Assembly: GCA_030686995.1 (NCBI GenBank)
Contig: CM060709.1
Coordinates: forward strand, 123,162,373 to 123,226,372
Reading direction: 5' to 3'
DNA from: Artemisia argyi
Lineage: Eukaryota > Streptophyta > Magnoliopsida > Asterales > Asteraceae
DNA: 64,000 nt
Part shown: piece after piece, positions 43,920 through 55,816 of the stretch
Layout of the letters: the number at the start of each line of letters is the position of its first letter
Numbering within the stretch: position 1 is the stretch's first letter
The notes under the pieces: generated by a model
Seen by the model: the letters and a program-made list of their open reading frames with translations, nothing else
Databases searched by the model: none
What the model was told of the DNA's origin: nothing
Made by a program: the position numbers and the translations under genes

Positions 43920-46328
43920 TCATTGGTCCATGGGGAAAGTTTGGAGATCCGGGACAACCATGGGTGGTATGTCCTCTCCAAAATAATGTTTTAATCTGTG
44001 ACCATTTACTTTGAAGTTGGGACCTTCGGGTTGAGATAATTCAACAGTCCCGTATGGATATACTTTAGCAATAGTGAATGGTCCGGTCCATCGGGTTTTT
44101 AATTTCCCCGAGAAGATCTTTAATCTTGAATTGAAAAGAAGGACTCTGTCACCGACGTTAAAAACTCGGTTCTTAATTTTAGAGTCGTGAATCTTCTTTG
44201 TCTTTTCTTTGTAGATCAAAGAGTTCTCGTAGGCTTGATCACGAAGTTCGTTTAATTCATTGAGTTGAACCTTACGGTGATCACCCGCTTTATGAAGGTC
44301 GTAGTTAGCATGTTTCAAGGCCCAGTAGGCTTTGTGCTCGAGCTCGATCGGTAAATGACACGCCTTCCCGTATACAAGCTTGTATGGAGTACACCCAATG
44401 GGTGTTTTGTAAGCTGTACGGAAGGCCCAGAGTGCATCATCTAGTTTATCCGACCAGGAAGCACGGTTTTCTCCTACTGTTCTCTCAAGAATCCGTTTAA
44501 TACCACGGTTGGAAACCTCCACCTGCCCACTTGTTTGGGGGTGATATGCGGTGGAAAGACGATGAGTAACACCGTACTTAAGCATGACCTTTGCAAATTG
44601 ATCATTGCAAAAGTGAGTACCGCGATCACTAATGATGGCACGTGGGGTTCCAAAACGAGCAAAGAGGGATTTCAAGAATTTCACAACTACTCGGGCATCA
44701 TTAGTGGGTAAGGCCTTAGCCTCAACCCATTTTGACAAGTAGTCAACTGCCACGGGTATGTATTTGTTTCCACGAGAAGATGGGAATGGCCCCATAAAAT
44801 CAATGCCCCAGACGTCAAAGATTTCACAAACTTAAATAGCATTTTGTGGCATTTCGTTCTTTTGTGAAATATTCCCGTGACGCTAACAAGCATCACAGGT
44901 TTTGACTAACTCGTGGGCATCCTTATAGATCGTGGGCCAATAGAAACCGGAATCAAACACCTTTTTGGCGGTGTAGTTAGGACTATGGTGGCCCCCGGTG
45001 GGTCCAGCATGGCAAGCCTTGAGAATATCAGCGGCTTCCTGTCCGTATACACATCGCCTGATGACTTGATCGGCACAGATTTTGAAGAGGAAGGGGTCGT
45101 CCCAGAAATAATGTTTGACGTCTTTAAAAAATTTGTTTTTCTATTGGGACGTCATCCCCTTCACGATGAAGTTGCCCGCACGGTAATTTGCAAAGTCGGC
45201 AAACCATGGGGTAGTAGAGTCACCACGAAAAGTAACCGCACTGAGTGTCTCGAGAGGGAATGATTCATTTATTTCTTGTTTCTCGGACACATCTTGATGT
45301 GGGTTTTCTAATCGTGAGAGATGATCAGCAGCAAGGTTCTCGGCTCCTTTTTTATCACGAATAATGATATCAAATTCCTGAAGGAGCAGAACCCAACGGA
45401 GAAGCCTCGGCTTTGCATCTTGCTTTGCAAATAGGTACTTCAAAGCCGAGTGATCCGTATACACCACGCATTTGGTCAGGAGCAAGTATGACCGGAATTT
45501 CTCAAAGGCATACACCACAGCTAGGAGTTCTTTTTCAGTGGTGGTGTAATGTCCTTGAGCCTCGGTCATAGTCTTACTTGCGTAGTGTATAGGCTGAAAG
45601 TATTTTGCTTTTCGTTGCCCCAAGACCGCACCTATGGCAAAATCACTAGCATCGCACATAAGCTCAAAAGGTAGGTCCCAATCGGGGGCAACAAGAATCG
45701 GTGCCTCGGTAAGCTTTTTCTTTAATGTTTCAAAAGCTTCGATGCACTCAGGAGAGAAGATGAAAGGAGCATCCTTCTCGAGGAGATGGGTCATAGGCCG
45801 GGCAATCTTAGAAAAATCTTGGATAAACCTACGGTAGAAGCCGGCATGACCCAAAAAGCTCCTAACACCTTTTACGGTGGTGGGATGAGGTAATTTAGCA
45901 ATGACATCGATTTTGGCTTTATCAACCTCAATCCCGTTCTTTGAGATTTTATGGCCGAGGACTATGCCCTCTTTAACCATAAAGTGACTCTTCTCCCAGT
46001 TGAGACTCAAATTCGTTTCTTTGCAACGTTTAAGCATTTGTTCCAAGTGGGAGAGACAGGTCTGGAATGAATCCCCGATGACTGAAAAGTCATCCATGAA
46101 TACCTCTATAGTTTTCCCGATCATGTCGGAAAAAATAGACATCATGCACCTCTGGAACGTGCCTGGTGCATTACATAAGCCGAAAGGCATACGTCTGTAA
46201 GCAAAAGTCCCGTAGGGGCATGTGAAGGTAGTCTTCTCTTGATCTTGGGGATCAATGGGGATTTGGAAGTAACCCGAGAAACCATCGAGGAAGCAGTAGT
46301 ATTCATTCCCCGCAAGTCTTTCAAGCAT
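43920..46328 (-). pseudogene. Gypsy-3 pol, 3' part: reverse transcriptase, RNase H, integrase
   Basis: From 46328 to 45141 the frame is open: [26 protein letters not shown], the catalytic FMDD, then RNase H with [16 protein letters not shown] and YTDHSAL. A TAG ends it at 45141-45143, and further TAG (near 44882) and TAA (near 44832) codons lie in the integrase H2C2 region. From 44795 to 43920 the integrase core ([22 protein letters not shown]) and C-terminal GPF module are open. All three stops could arise by C-to-T change of Gln codons. Confidence 0.88.
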
Positions 46329-46329
46329 C

Positions 46330-49300
46330 GGTCCATAAAAGGGAGAGAAAAATGGTCTTTACGGGTGGCTTCATTTAACTTTCGATAGTCAATACATACT
46401 CGCCAACCCGTGACCAAACGAGTTGGAATCAACTCGTTATCCTCGTTGGTGACAACGGTAATGCCACCCTTTTTAGGGACACAATGAACTGGGCTAACCC
46501 AAGGACTGTCAGATATAGGGTAAATCAATCCCGCATCAAGAAGTTTTAGAACCTCTTGTTTGATAACTTCGTGGATTTTTGGATTTACCCTTCTTTGTTG
46601 TTGCACTGCTGGCTTAAAGTCATCCTCCATTAAGATTTTATGAGTACAAAAGTTCGGGCTTATGCCTTTAATGTCGGAGAGTTTCCAAGCAATTGCTTGC
46701 TTGTTTGACTTAAGAACCTTTAGGAGTGCAGCCTTTTCCTCATCTTTCAAGTCCTTAGCAATAATGACGGGTAATTTATTATCACCCTCCAGAAATGCAT
46801 ATTCTAGATGAGGAGGCAAGTCCTTGAGCTCAACCTCGGGAAAGTCTTCAGTTATTTCAACATTTTTGACTTCCGCTTTATGCAGTATTTGTGGAGACGG
46901 AGAGGGTGAAGGATCGTCATTTAACAATCTTTCAAGGAGAAGAATGTCCCCCTCCGGGTCAAGATAGTTTTCATCAACCCCATTGGGGATTGAGCTATCC
47001 TGAGCAAGAAAAGCCTCGAGCTCTTCCAGAAGGAAGTCACCTCCCTCAAACGGAGTGAGGGAAGGGGAAGAGTCGGAAATGATAGGGTCAGTAGAAAGAC
47101 TGCCACTGGATGAGAAACCAAGGACCTCTTGAGAATACTCCTCAGACGCAACATCGATGATGTCAATTCGGTTAACCGTTTCTGCGTCATAGTTGGAGGA
47201 GTATCTTGAAGTCTGATCAAGATTGAATGTGATGGCCTCGCCACCAACACGTAGAGTGATTTCTTCTTCGAATACATCGATTAAAGCACGACCCGTTCTT
47301 AAGAATCCTCTCCCGAGAATGAGAGGGACTCGTGGGTCAGCATCGAAATCAACAATCACGAAATCTGCCGGAAAATGGAACTTTCCGACTTTCACGAAGA
47401 TATCTTCGGCAATGCCGAGAGGACGGGATATAGTACGGTCTGCAAGCTCGAGTGTCATGCAGGTCGGAGTTAGAGCAGGAAGTGAAAGTCTTTTCCAGAC
47501 TGTGTAAGGCATCAGGTTAATGCTTGCACCAAGATCGGCCAAGGCAAAGCATTCAACCATCCCAGGGAAAATACAAGGAATGAGAAATTTCCCAGGATCT
47601 CCAAGCTTTTCGGGAAGCTTTTTCAAGAGCACTGCTGAGCAATGCTCATTAAGAGGAGTTTTTGCCATCTCACAAAGTTTTTCTTTGTTGCTTATCAGAT
47701 TTTTGATTGTTGAAGCAAATTTAGGCATGAGAAGAAGAGCGTCCGCGAAGCTAATATCAAAGTGTAATTCTTGGAAAATTTGATAAAATTTTTCCATCTG
47801 ATGGTTAGCTTTCTCGCGGTTCTTTTGTTCACTCAATCGTGAAGGATATGGAATTGATGGCTTAGGATCGTTCTTTGGGATTTCATCAGAACTTACAGGG
47901 GGATCAAATACAACTTTTGGCTTACGAGCCGGGACCGGGACAACTTGAGGGTGGACGTTGTTGGTACCTCCGTTATTAGTAGGAAGTACCTTGTCCGTAG
48001 TGACCTCAGGTTCACGTTCCGCTACCTTAGGAGGAGAAGAAGAGGTAGAAGGAATCGAGGGTCCATTGTAAGATGTCCCACTTCGGGTGGTGATCGCTTT
48101 GACATCGCCCCTCGGGTTAGCGATCGTGTTGCTCGGTAATGTACCCGGGCCCGAGGGTCGATCATTTAAAGACTTCTGAAGCTCAGAGATCGTCTTGATC
48201 AATAACTGATTCGTTTCCTCTTGTGCTTTCATGAATTGTTTAAATTCAGCATTGGAGGAAGACGAGGGTTGAACAACGTTTTGATTTTGAACAGGAGGAT
48301 TTTGAACACGGTTGTTTTGAAAATTCCCTTGATTTTGATTGTTGTTACCCTGAAAAGTGTTTCTCTGATTGAAATTACCCTGATTGTAATTTCCTTGATT
48401 CTGGTTTCTTTGAAAATTTCCTTGAAAACCTTGGTTTTGATTGCCATTTTGAAAATTGTTTTGATTAAACTGGCCTTGATTTTGATTCGGGTTTTGGAAA
48501 TTTGAGTTTTGACCTTGGTTAAAATTCTGATTCGTGTTACGGTTTTGATTTTGGTTAAAACTGGGAGGTCCGAGAAAATTGTTGGAACGATAGCTTAAGA
48601 GATTACGGTCCCCTTGTGGTTGGTAAGAATTACCCCCCGTATTGTAGGAACCGTGAGTAGCATATACGTTCTCTGGAGGAAAGTCAGCAGTAGCTGGACA
48701 CTCGGAATACAGATAAGGGCCCCCACAAGTTTCACAACTTCGGGCCACGGCTTTCACTTGTTGATTTTGAGCCTGATTTTGCATCGATTGGCTTATTCTC
48801 AACACAGCCGTAGAAATATCATCCATCTTTTTGGTAAGAGCTATTATTTCAGGAGATGATGATGAGGGAGTAACTGAATGACATGACTCATCCCTCTCCG
48901 CAGAGGAATCCCAAAAGTTATGATGGGCAGTCATGTTCTCGATTAAGTCATAGCACTCCTCGGGACGCCTTTTCATAAAGGTCCCACCAGCAGCAGCATT
49001 AAGAATGTCTCGGTGCCTCAATGTCAGACCATTATAGAAGGTATCTATGATGGTAACTTGCAACATATTGTGGTTAGGGCACCGATCAATGGCTAGCTTA
49101 TAACGTTCCCAAGCCTCGAAAAGAGACTCATCAGGACGTTGCCGGAAGTTGCTGATATCATTTCGTAACTTGGTAACCATGGATGGTGGAAAATATTTTG
49201 CTAAAAACTTGGTTACCATTTCATCAAAGGTACGAATAGAATTTCTTGGAAGTCGGTCAAACCATGCAGTGGCATGATGAGTGAGAGAATAGGGGAAGAG

Positions 49301-49690
49301 GTACAGCCGAAGGGCATCATCCGTGACACCATGCTGTTTCATGCTTTGGGTGACCGTGAGATATTTGTCAAGATGCTTATTGGCATCGTCACCCGGTAAT
49401 CCGTGAAATTGACACGAATTCTGGACTTGTTGGATCATGTGGTGCTTGAGGCCAAAGTCCGTAGCCTCAATAGTGAGTGGTGCAATAGGCCCACCCCGCC
49501 CTTGCATGGTAGGCTGGCACAGTTCCTCCATCGTTCGGAGATCGGGAACTGGCTCATCCCTGGGAGGGTCAGGGGGTGGTAAAGGTGGTGGTGGCCCAGC
49601 GGCCATTTCGGTCTTTGGTTCTTGTGTGTCAGAACGTAGCTCGTGTACGTTTTTCTGATGTTTACGTTTTGTTTGTGACCGAGTGCGCAT
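46330..49690 (-). pseudogene. Gypsy-3 gag-protease-reverse transcriptase start
   Basis: The ATG of MRTRSQTKRKH opens a single long frame. Capsid region at about residues 90-260 (LYLFPYSLTHHATAWF, KYFPPSMVTKLRNDI). A knuckle-like CETCGGPYLYSEC near 320 has Tyr where Gypsy-1/2 have His. A Q/N-rich tract follows (about 365-465). Protease DLGASINLMPY is near residue 725, then ILGRGFLRTGR. Reverse transcriptase begins (VCIDYRKLN) and the frame is lost by a 1-nt deletion near 46332; the last 60 or so codons of the open stretch (to 46142) are spurious. Gag and protease share one frame, as in Gypsy-2. Confidence 0.88.
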
Positions 49691-50263
49691 GCACTAAAAA
49701 CAATTTTTCAAAACAAGATCGAGGCAAAACCACAGTGAACTTAAACCAGCAATCACAAGTGAATGGCTTCTTTGAAAAAGGTACACCACTCACAGGGATA
49801 TAAAGGCAAGTTTTAATCTTAAGTTTGAGAACTTATTATGGGTTTATTAATTAATTTTTGAAAAACTGCTTTAGGCTTATGGGTGTGTGTGCAGAAAACT
49901 TGGAAATATTTTTTGGAACTGATTCGTTAACCGAAATCGTCCCTTTAAGATTACTCGCAGGCTGGCGGGAGGAAGTAAATAGGTTTCCTCTTCAGTTCGC
50001 AATTTAATGTCAGAACTTACCTTAAACCAACTGTTTCAGGTTGTAATCTTAAAGAACACGAAGTAATTTAACTTCACAGTTTGTTTTTGATTGTTTTTAA
50101 TTTTTTTGGTGTTTCTCAACACTTCAGGAGAAGTGTTAATGAACGTTTTTTCTGATATGATTATGCTTTTACAAAAACTTTTCACAAATTTGTGTGAAAT
50201 TTGTACAGGGAGGGTTTTGAAAACCACTAAACTTAAAACGATTTTATAAAACACGCAACAACC
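49691..50263 (-). other. Gypsy-3 leader
   Basis: Untranslated region from primer site to gag ATG; no ORF of note. It is longer than the Gypsy-2 leader and not obviously alignable to it beyond the primer site. Confidence 0.7.
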
Positions 50264-50281
50264 TCCCCGGCAGCGGCGCCA
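50264..50281 (-). promoter_or_regulatory. Gypsy-3 primer binding site (Asp tRNA type)
   Basis: The minus strand reads TGGCGCCGCTGCCGGGGA, five bases after the 5' LTR; identical to Gypsy-2. Confidence 0.9.
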
Positions 50282-50286
50282 AATTT

Positions 50287-53200
50287 TGATTGAGCCCGAA
50301 CCGTCAGATTATTATTGACCAAGGTCAACAAGTCAAAGACAGCCAAGAATCAATACTCCGGTGATAGTGTAGTGTTTTCCCGGGTCGTTAAAGTCCCAGC
50401 GAGATCGAAATGGTGTTTTTGGAAATCGTTTATGAGAAAGTGGCACTGAGGACAGTAGCCAGATGATGTGGGATTGGTATTGCTACTGTTATGATGGTAT
50501 TTGTACACAGATATAATATTCACAGAAATCAGATAACAGATATGCGCACGTATTCACAATTCAAATTTACGCAATCGGACTGAAAAAGTGGGATTTTGGT
50601 ATTTATCAAACTACAGGGGGTGCTTTTGACACTTTTTCAAACTTGAAAATTAAAAATGAAAATGAAATTATGAAAATGATTAAAATACTATTTAAATATT
50701 ATTTAATTAATTAAACTATTTAAAATCTAAATTAAAATCTAATTTAATTTAACTACAAATTATAACTATTACAAATTAAACTAAAAAGTTGCAAAAATAT
50801 TTTCTAAACCTAAATTAGAACTTGAAGAAAGTATAAAAAATAAAAATATATGTTTTTGTCTTTTTGTGAGTTTTTTTATAAATTGAAAACTATTTAACTT
50901 AATTAAACTAATTAAATTACTTTTAATTAATATTAATACTAAATTAACTTATAAAATTACAAGAAAATTTATAAAATTACTTAACCATCACAGGAATCCT
51001 ACAAAATTATAAAAACTCTAAAAATTATGTCTTAAGATTAAACTACTAATTATTTACCTTTTTAATTAACTTAAGTCTATTTTAAACAAATAAATAAAAA
51101 AAATAGAAAATGAACAGTAGAATCTCAAAATATATTTTATAAAAACTTATTATACTATATTAGAACTAGGAAAAATATAAAAACTAAGTTTATCCTTATA
51201 AAAACCAAATAAACTATTTAATACTTAATATTAATTAATAATAAAGAAAACTAAAATTAAATCTAATTAACACTAAATGACAAAATAAAAATCTGAAAAA
51301 ATTACTAAAATTAATTTACTATATAAGGTATTTAATAAAAATATAAAAACACTAGGTACTTTAATTAAAATCTAAAAATGAAAATTAAAATTAACTTGAA
51401 TTAAATAGAAACTATCACTTTTTTAAACTTGATTTTTTTGGATTTTTTCTTTTACAAACTTGTTTTACTACTGAATATGAAAGACTTTTGTGAAAACACT
51501 TTTCAAGATAGCTTATAAATAAGCTATAAGCACCCCCTTGGCTTACACAGTTGACTTATGTTGACTGTGTGGTCAATTTAGGTCAAATGGCTTTGGGTGG
51601 GGTCCACAATGGTAAAAGTGAGTTCCAACAATCTTAACAATCACAAATAAGCCAGAAACAACAACTCTTGACCTCAAATAAGCTAACAAGAACCAATTAA
51701 GCACTTTGCAAATCTGAATTTTACTCAGATTATGGGACAAACTTTTGGGCTTAAACTAAGTGGGGTCCACTGGGTTAAAAGTCAAACCAATGGTCAATTA
51801 TTGTTCCCTGGTAGGAGGGGGTTGGAAAAAGCTAATTAGAATGTCTGGGGTCCACTGAGGTGGTCACAAATCACCACCAAAGTGGTGGTGATAGACTGGG
51901 TCTGAATGAGCAGGGCACACCTTTGCCCTGCAACTCACTTTGAGGGTCTATGGGACCCACTTAAGTTTCCACACAAATTAAGCAAAAATTAGGGTTCAAA
52001 GTTCAGCTGGTAAACTCTTACCACAACAAATTTCAAACCTTAACTCCCATTACACAACTCAAAATTAATCTTGGAAATTTAGCAAAAATCTGAGAATGGA
52101 ACTTTTGACTTTTTGTATGAGCTTGATACTTTGACTTTTGTGAGTTTTGGGTGGTGATTACTGATTGAAAAACTTGTATTAAGCAATATTGTAACAATCT
52201 TAAGCTATGTTTACCACTTATGAGCTAATTTGAAAGCTTTTGAGAACACAATTCCCTCACAGTTAACTGTGAGGGGGATTTAAATGAGATTTTGACTTTT
52301 GACTGTTATGAGTCCAAGTGTTTATGCTTCTTAAGTCTAATACCACCTAATGAACACTAAAGAAACAAAGATCCAGTCCAAATGGTACCTAAATACCACA
52401 ACAATCCAATGATCCAAACACACCCTTATGCTTGACTGTTTTGAGTTTTTCAAATCAATGAGGTACTAGGATGTATAAACCTGATCCCAAACCTTTAATT
52501 ATGTCTATATGAACTTAATTGAGCACTTAGAAACAGATTACAATGACAAATACACAGGTTTATCACTTAAATAATTTTGACTGTGAAACTTAGAACTTAC
52601 AACAACTCTCAATTTTAATGATCAAACTATCTAGATTAGGCTATAATTTAACTAACAATAATCAAATAAGCACAAACAACACAGATTAACAAATTGCAAA
52701 CAAGGAATCAGATACTAAACTTTTTAGATGAAAAAGTAAATGAGCAAAAGCTTACATAACACCTCTAGCATGAACAAGAGGTTTTCCTAATGATGCCTAT
52801 CTTTAGATAGGCTGTTCCAATCCCAAGCTTGCTCACCAATTGCTTCTCAATACCTGAAAACAAGTTAGAACCAAGACAGTTGACTAGAGTTGACTATTTT
52901 TAGATTTTTGATTTTCTTCTAATGAATCTGGTTTATAGGGTCTCTAAAGCTTTGATAAGCTTATAGGAGCTTATATGATCCTAACTCAATCCATGAAGCT
53001 TGCTTCTTCTTCTCAACTCAGAATGCAAAAATCTCAAAATAACTTGAAAATGGTATAAACTGAAATACTATATGAAACTAGAATTTGATTGATTAAAAAC
53101 TTGAGTTTACATGAGAATAGACTTTTACAATGCTTGCAAGCTTAAGAAATTAACTGAAATTCAAATTAAGCTAAATACGACCTAAATTACTCTTAATTAA

Positions 53201-54306
53201 CTAACTGCTCATTCCATTGCACTCTTCTCCCTTTTATAGCCCAAGATTAGGGTTCCAAAAAGCTTTCTGAGCATATCCCATCTCATCTTGGCCGTTGAAT
53301 TACTCTGATTTGATCCACACCTTTAAAACAGATTTTGGCGCCAAAAGTTAGGAAGGGGATTTTGGACTGGAATTGCAACTGGGGGGGGGGTGGCATTAAT
53401 TGCTGAGGTGATATAAGGTGCAGAGGGGTGTGGGAGGGTGATGATGGTTTGGTAGCAAGTGGTGGTGGTGGATGAGGGTGGTTTTGCAGGCATACGGGGT
53501 GGTTTTGGGGGTGAGGGTGGTTTGGTCAAACTGGGTTTGACCGGGGTTATTTAGAACGGTTTTGTGGGTGAGGTGGGCTAAAGATTGGACTGGTGGGTAT
53601 CTTGGGCCCAAAATAATTGAAGTGGGAATGGGTTATGTGGACTAGTATGGAGTAGTATTTGTTTTTGGTCCGGATTTGGTTTTTGGATTCACAAGGACCT
53701 TTTTTGTAATTTTTGCAAAGTTTGAGGGTGAGATTTGGCATGTTTTTAATTTTGTTTCCAAGGGTATAATATGCCATATCATGAATAGTACAAGGTCCTT
53801 TGGTGATTTTTCAATTTATTTTTCACCAGGGACTGAAACCGTCAAACTTTCAAACTTCAGGGACCATTTGTGTAAATATCACCAAACTTTCCACCAAGGA
53901 CCAATCCTGTCATATAAGGTTAGTGCAAGGACAAAATTTGTTTTTCTCAAAGTTTTTCATATCCCAGGGACCATTTTTGCCAATTTTCAAAGTTCAGGGA
54001 CTAAACTTGACATTTTGTGAAACTTTTCACCAAAGGACTATTCATGTAACTTTTTGATTTATAAGGACCTTTGGTGACTTTTTCAAGTTTTTAGAATGAC
54101 CAGGGACTAGATTTGACAACTTTTAAAAGTTGGGGGACTGAAACTGCCAATTATGCAAACTTTGTGCGTTTTTCATCTGTTTTTGGTATTTTTGCATTTG
54201 AGACATGTAAAACACTTTCCTGGGATATTTTCACTATTTTGATTCATTATTGAGTGTTTTGGCAGTTCAGAAATGGTAAAAATGATGAGTATTTACACAC
54301 TCATCA
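50287..54306 (-). repeat. Gypsy-3 5' LTR (4020 bp)
   Basis: Partner of 38960-42991. TATAAAA on the minus strand at 53232-53238; palindrome at 52254-52275; U3 repeat at 53810-54130. It differs from the partner by scattered substitutions and by small length changes such as the G-run near 53382 and a short deletion near 54260. Confidence 0.92.
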
Positions 54307-55797
54307 GGAAACAATGAGAACAAGAGCAAAGAAGTGGACATCACTAAAACAAAAGCTATGGTAGCTATTGATGGGCTGGGTTTTGATTGGAGCTTTATGG
54401 GTGAAGAAGAGTCATCCTCAAATGAAATGGCTTTAATGGCTCTCTCCAATCCTGAGGTACAAATTACTAAATGTTCTGCTACTTGTGAAGTTTTTAAAGA
54501 ACTAGAAATCTTAAGAAAGCTTTATGATGAACTGAAAGAAGAACAAAGAAAAACTTATCAAGACCTAGTTAATCATAAGTGTGGTATGTCCAAACTTGAA
54601 AAACAGATAATTCACTTTAGAGAAAATGAACTCACCTTTTCTGACACAAAAGCTATTCTTAATAGAGACATATTTCTTAAAGATGCTGAAATAAACCTGT
54701 TAAGAACTGAGTTTGCTAAAGTGAAACAAGCAAAAGATAATATTCAACTAACTGTTACAACATTAGAAAATGCTTCTGCATGTACTAATAGTATAGTTGA
54801 AAATCAAATGAACAAGAAAATCAAATCTAGGATTGGATACAACACATGTCCACCTCCTTACAGAGGAATTCCTTGTCCCCCAGGTTTAGATCTTGCTGAA
54901 TCAGGTTTACATGAACTCACAAATAAACCACTAGAAAAAATAAAACCTGTAGAAAATAGTGAACCTTTTGAGAGTACAAGTGATACTTCACTCTCCAAAG
55001 AAAAGGTGCTCACTGATAAGAGCTCAGATGTTACATCTATTGAAGGTTGTACATCTGATGACAGTGGAAAAGAGACTGTTTCTAAGAAAGGAAACAAAGT
55101 AGGGCCAAGCAGTCCTAAAAGTGTAGAAAGTATCACAAAGACTAAAGTTGTTCTAAAAACAGTTGAATGTTGTGCTAAATGTAATAGCAAACCTAGAGGT
55201 AGTCAGAGAAATTGGAACAATCTTAAGTCACATCAACTTGGTGATAACTTTGTTTTGTACAATAAAGCATGCTATTACTGTGGTAGTTTTAATCATACTC
55301 ATGCTTATTGTAACAATTGGGTTTCTGGGAGTACATCAAGGTCTAAATCAAATAAAACAAACCCAAGAAAAGGCTTTTTGAAGTCTAACACACCAAAAGT
55401 CAATCATACTGTTAGACCAAATGAGCCTGTTTTCCCAAAATTCACTACTAAGGGTGCAAGAAATACTTTCAAACATGCACCAAAAGTTGTGAAAAGTCAT
55501 ATTGAAAGGAATTTTGTGGATAAAACTCATGACTGGAGACCAAAACCAAAAGGTCCTGCTAGACCATATGGTCCTGCTAGACAATATGATAGACCAATTG
55601 GTACTGCCAAATTTGGTACTGTTAGACCAAAAACCACAAAATGTGTCAAAAATGAAAATGCTGTTAAGTCCTCAGCATGTTGGATTTGGAGACCACTCCA
55701 ACCAAATGGTGCATCAACAGTCCTAAAAAGGTTTGATTACATTGATGCACGAGGCAAACCCAAGTCAGTCATGGCTTGGGTACCCCATGGAAACTAA
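54307..55797 (+). pseudogene. Copia-3 gag, C-terminal part
   Basis: It continues the gag frame after the right GGAAA duplication. LDWSF-type motif (GFDWSFMGEEE) near the start, a coiled coil in the next 150 residues, then a P/G-rich stretch, a second zinc knuckle CYYCGSFNHTHAYC, a basic K/R-rich region with PARPYGPARQYD repeats, and an end at SVMAWVPHGN before TAA. The stop sits in AACTAATAT; Copia-2 has TACTAATAT at the matching place. Confidence 0.88.
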
Positions 55798-55816
55798 TAT
55801 GTATATACATGTGCAG

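Larger units (their letters stand above)
38960..54306 (-). mobile_element. Gypsy-3: Athila-like element, complete with two LTRs, minus strand
   Basis: LTRs at 38960-42991 and 50287-54306, with GGAAA on both sides (38955-38959, 54307-54311). Asp-type primer site, leader, gag-pol, triplicated polypurine motif and stem-loop array are all present, 15,347 bp in total. LTRs differ by roughly 1% by eye, yet pol carries one frameshift and three nonsense codons. It is a different subfamily from Gypsy-1/2: Gag is Q/N-rich and the LTR is longer. Confidence 0.93.
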
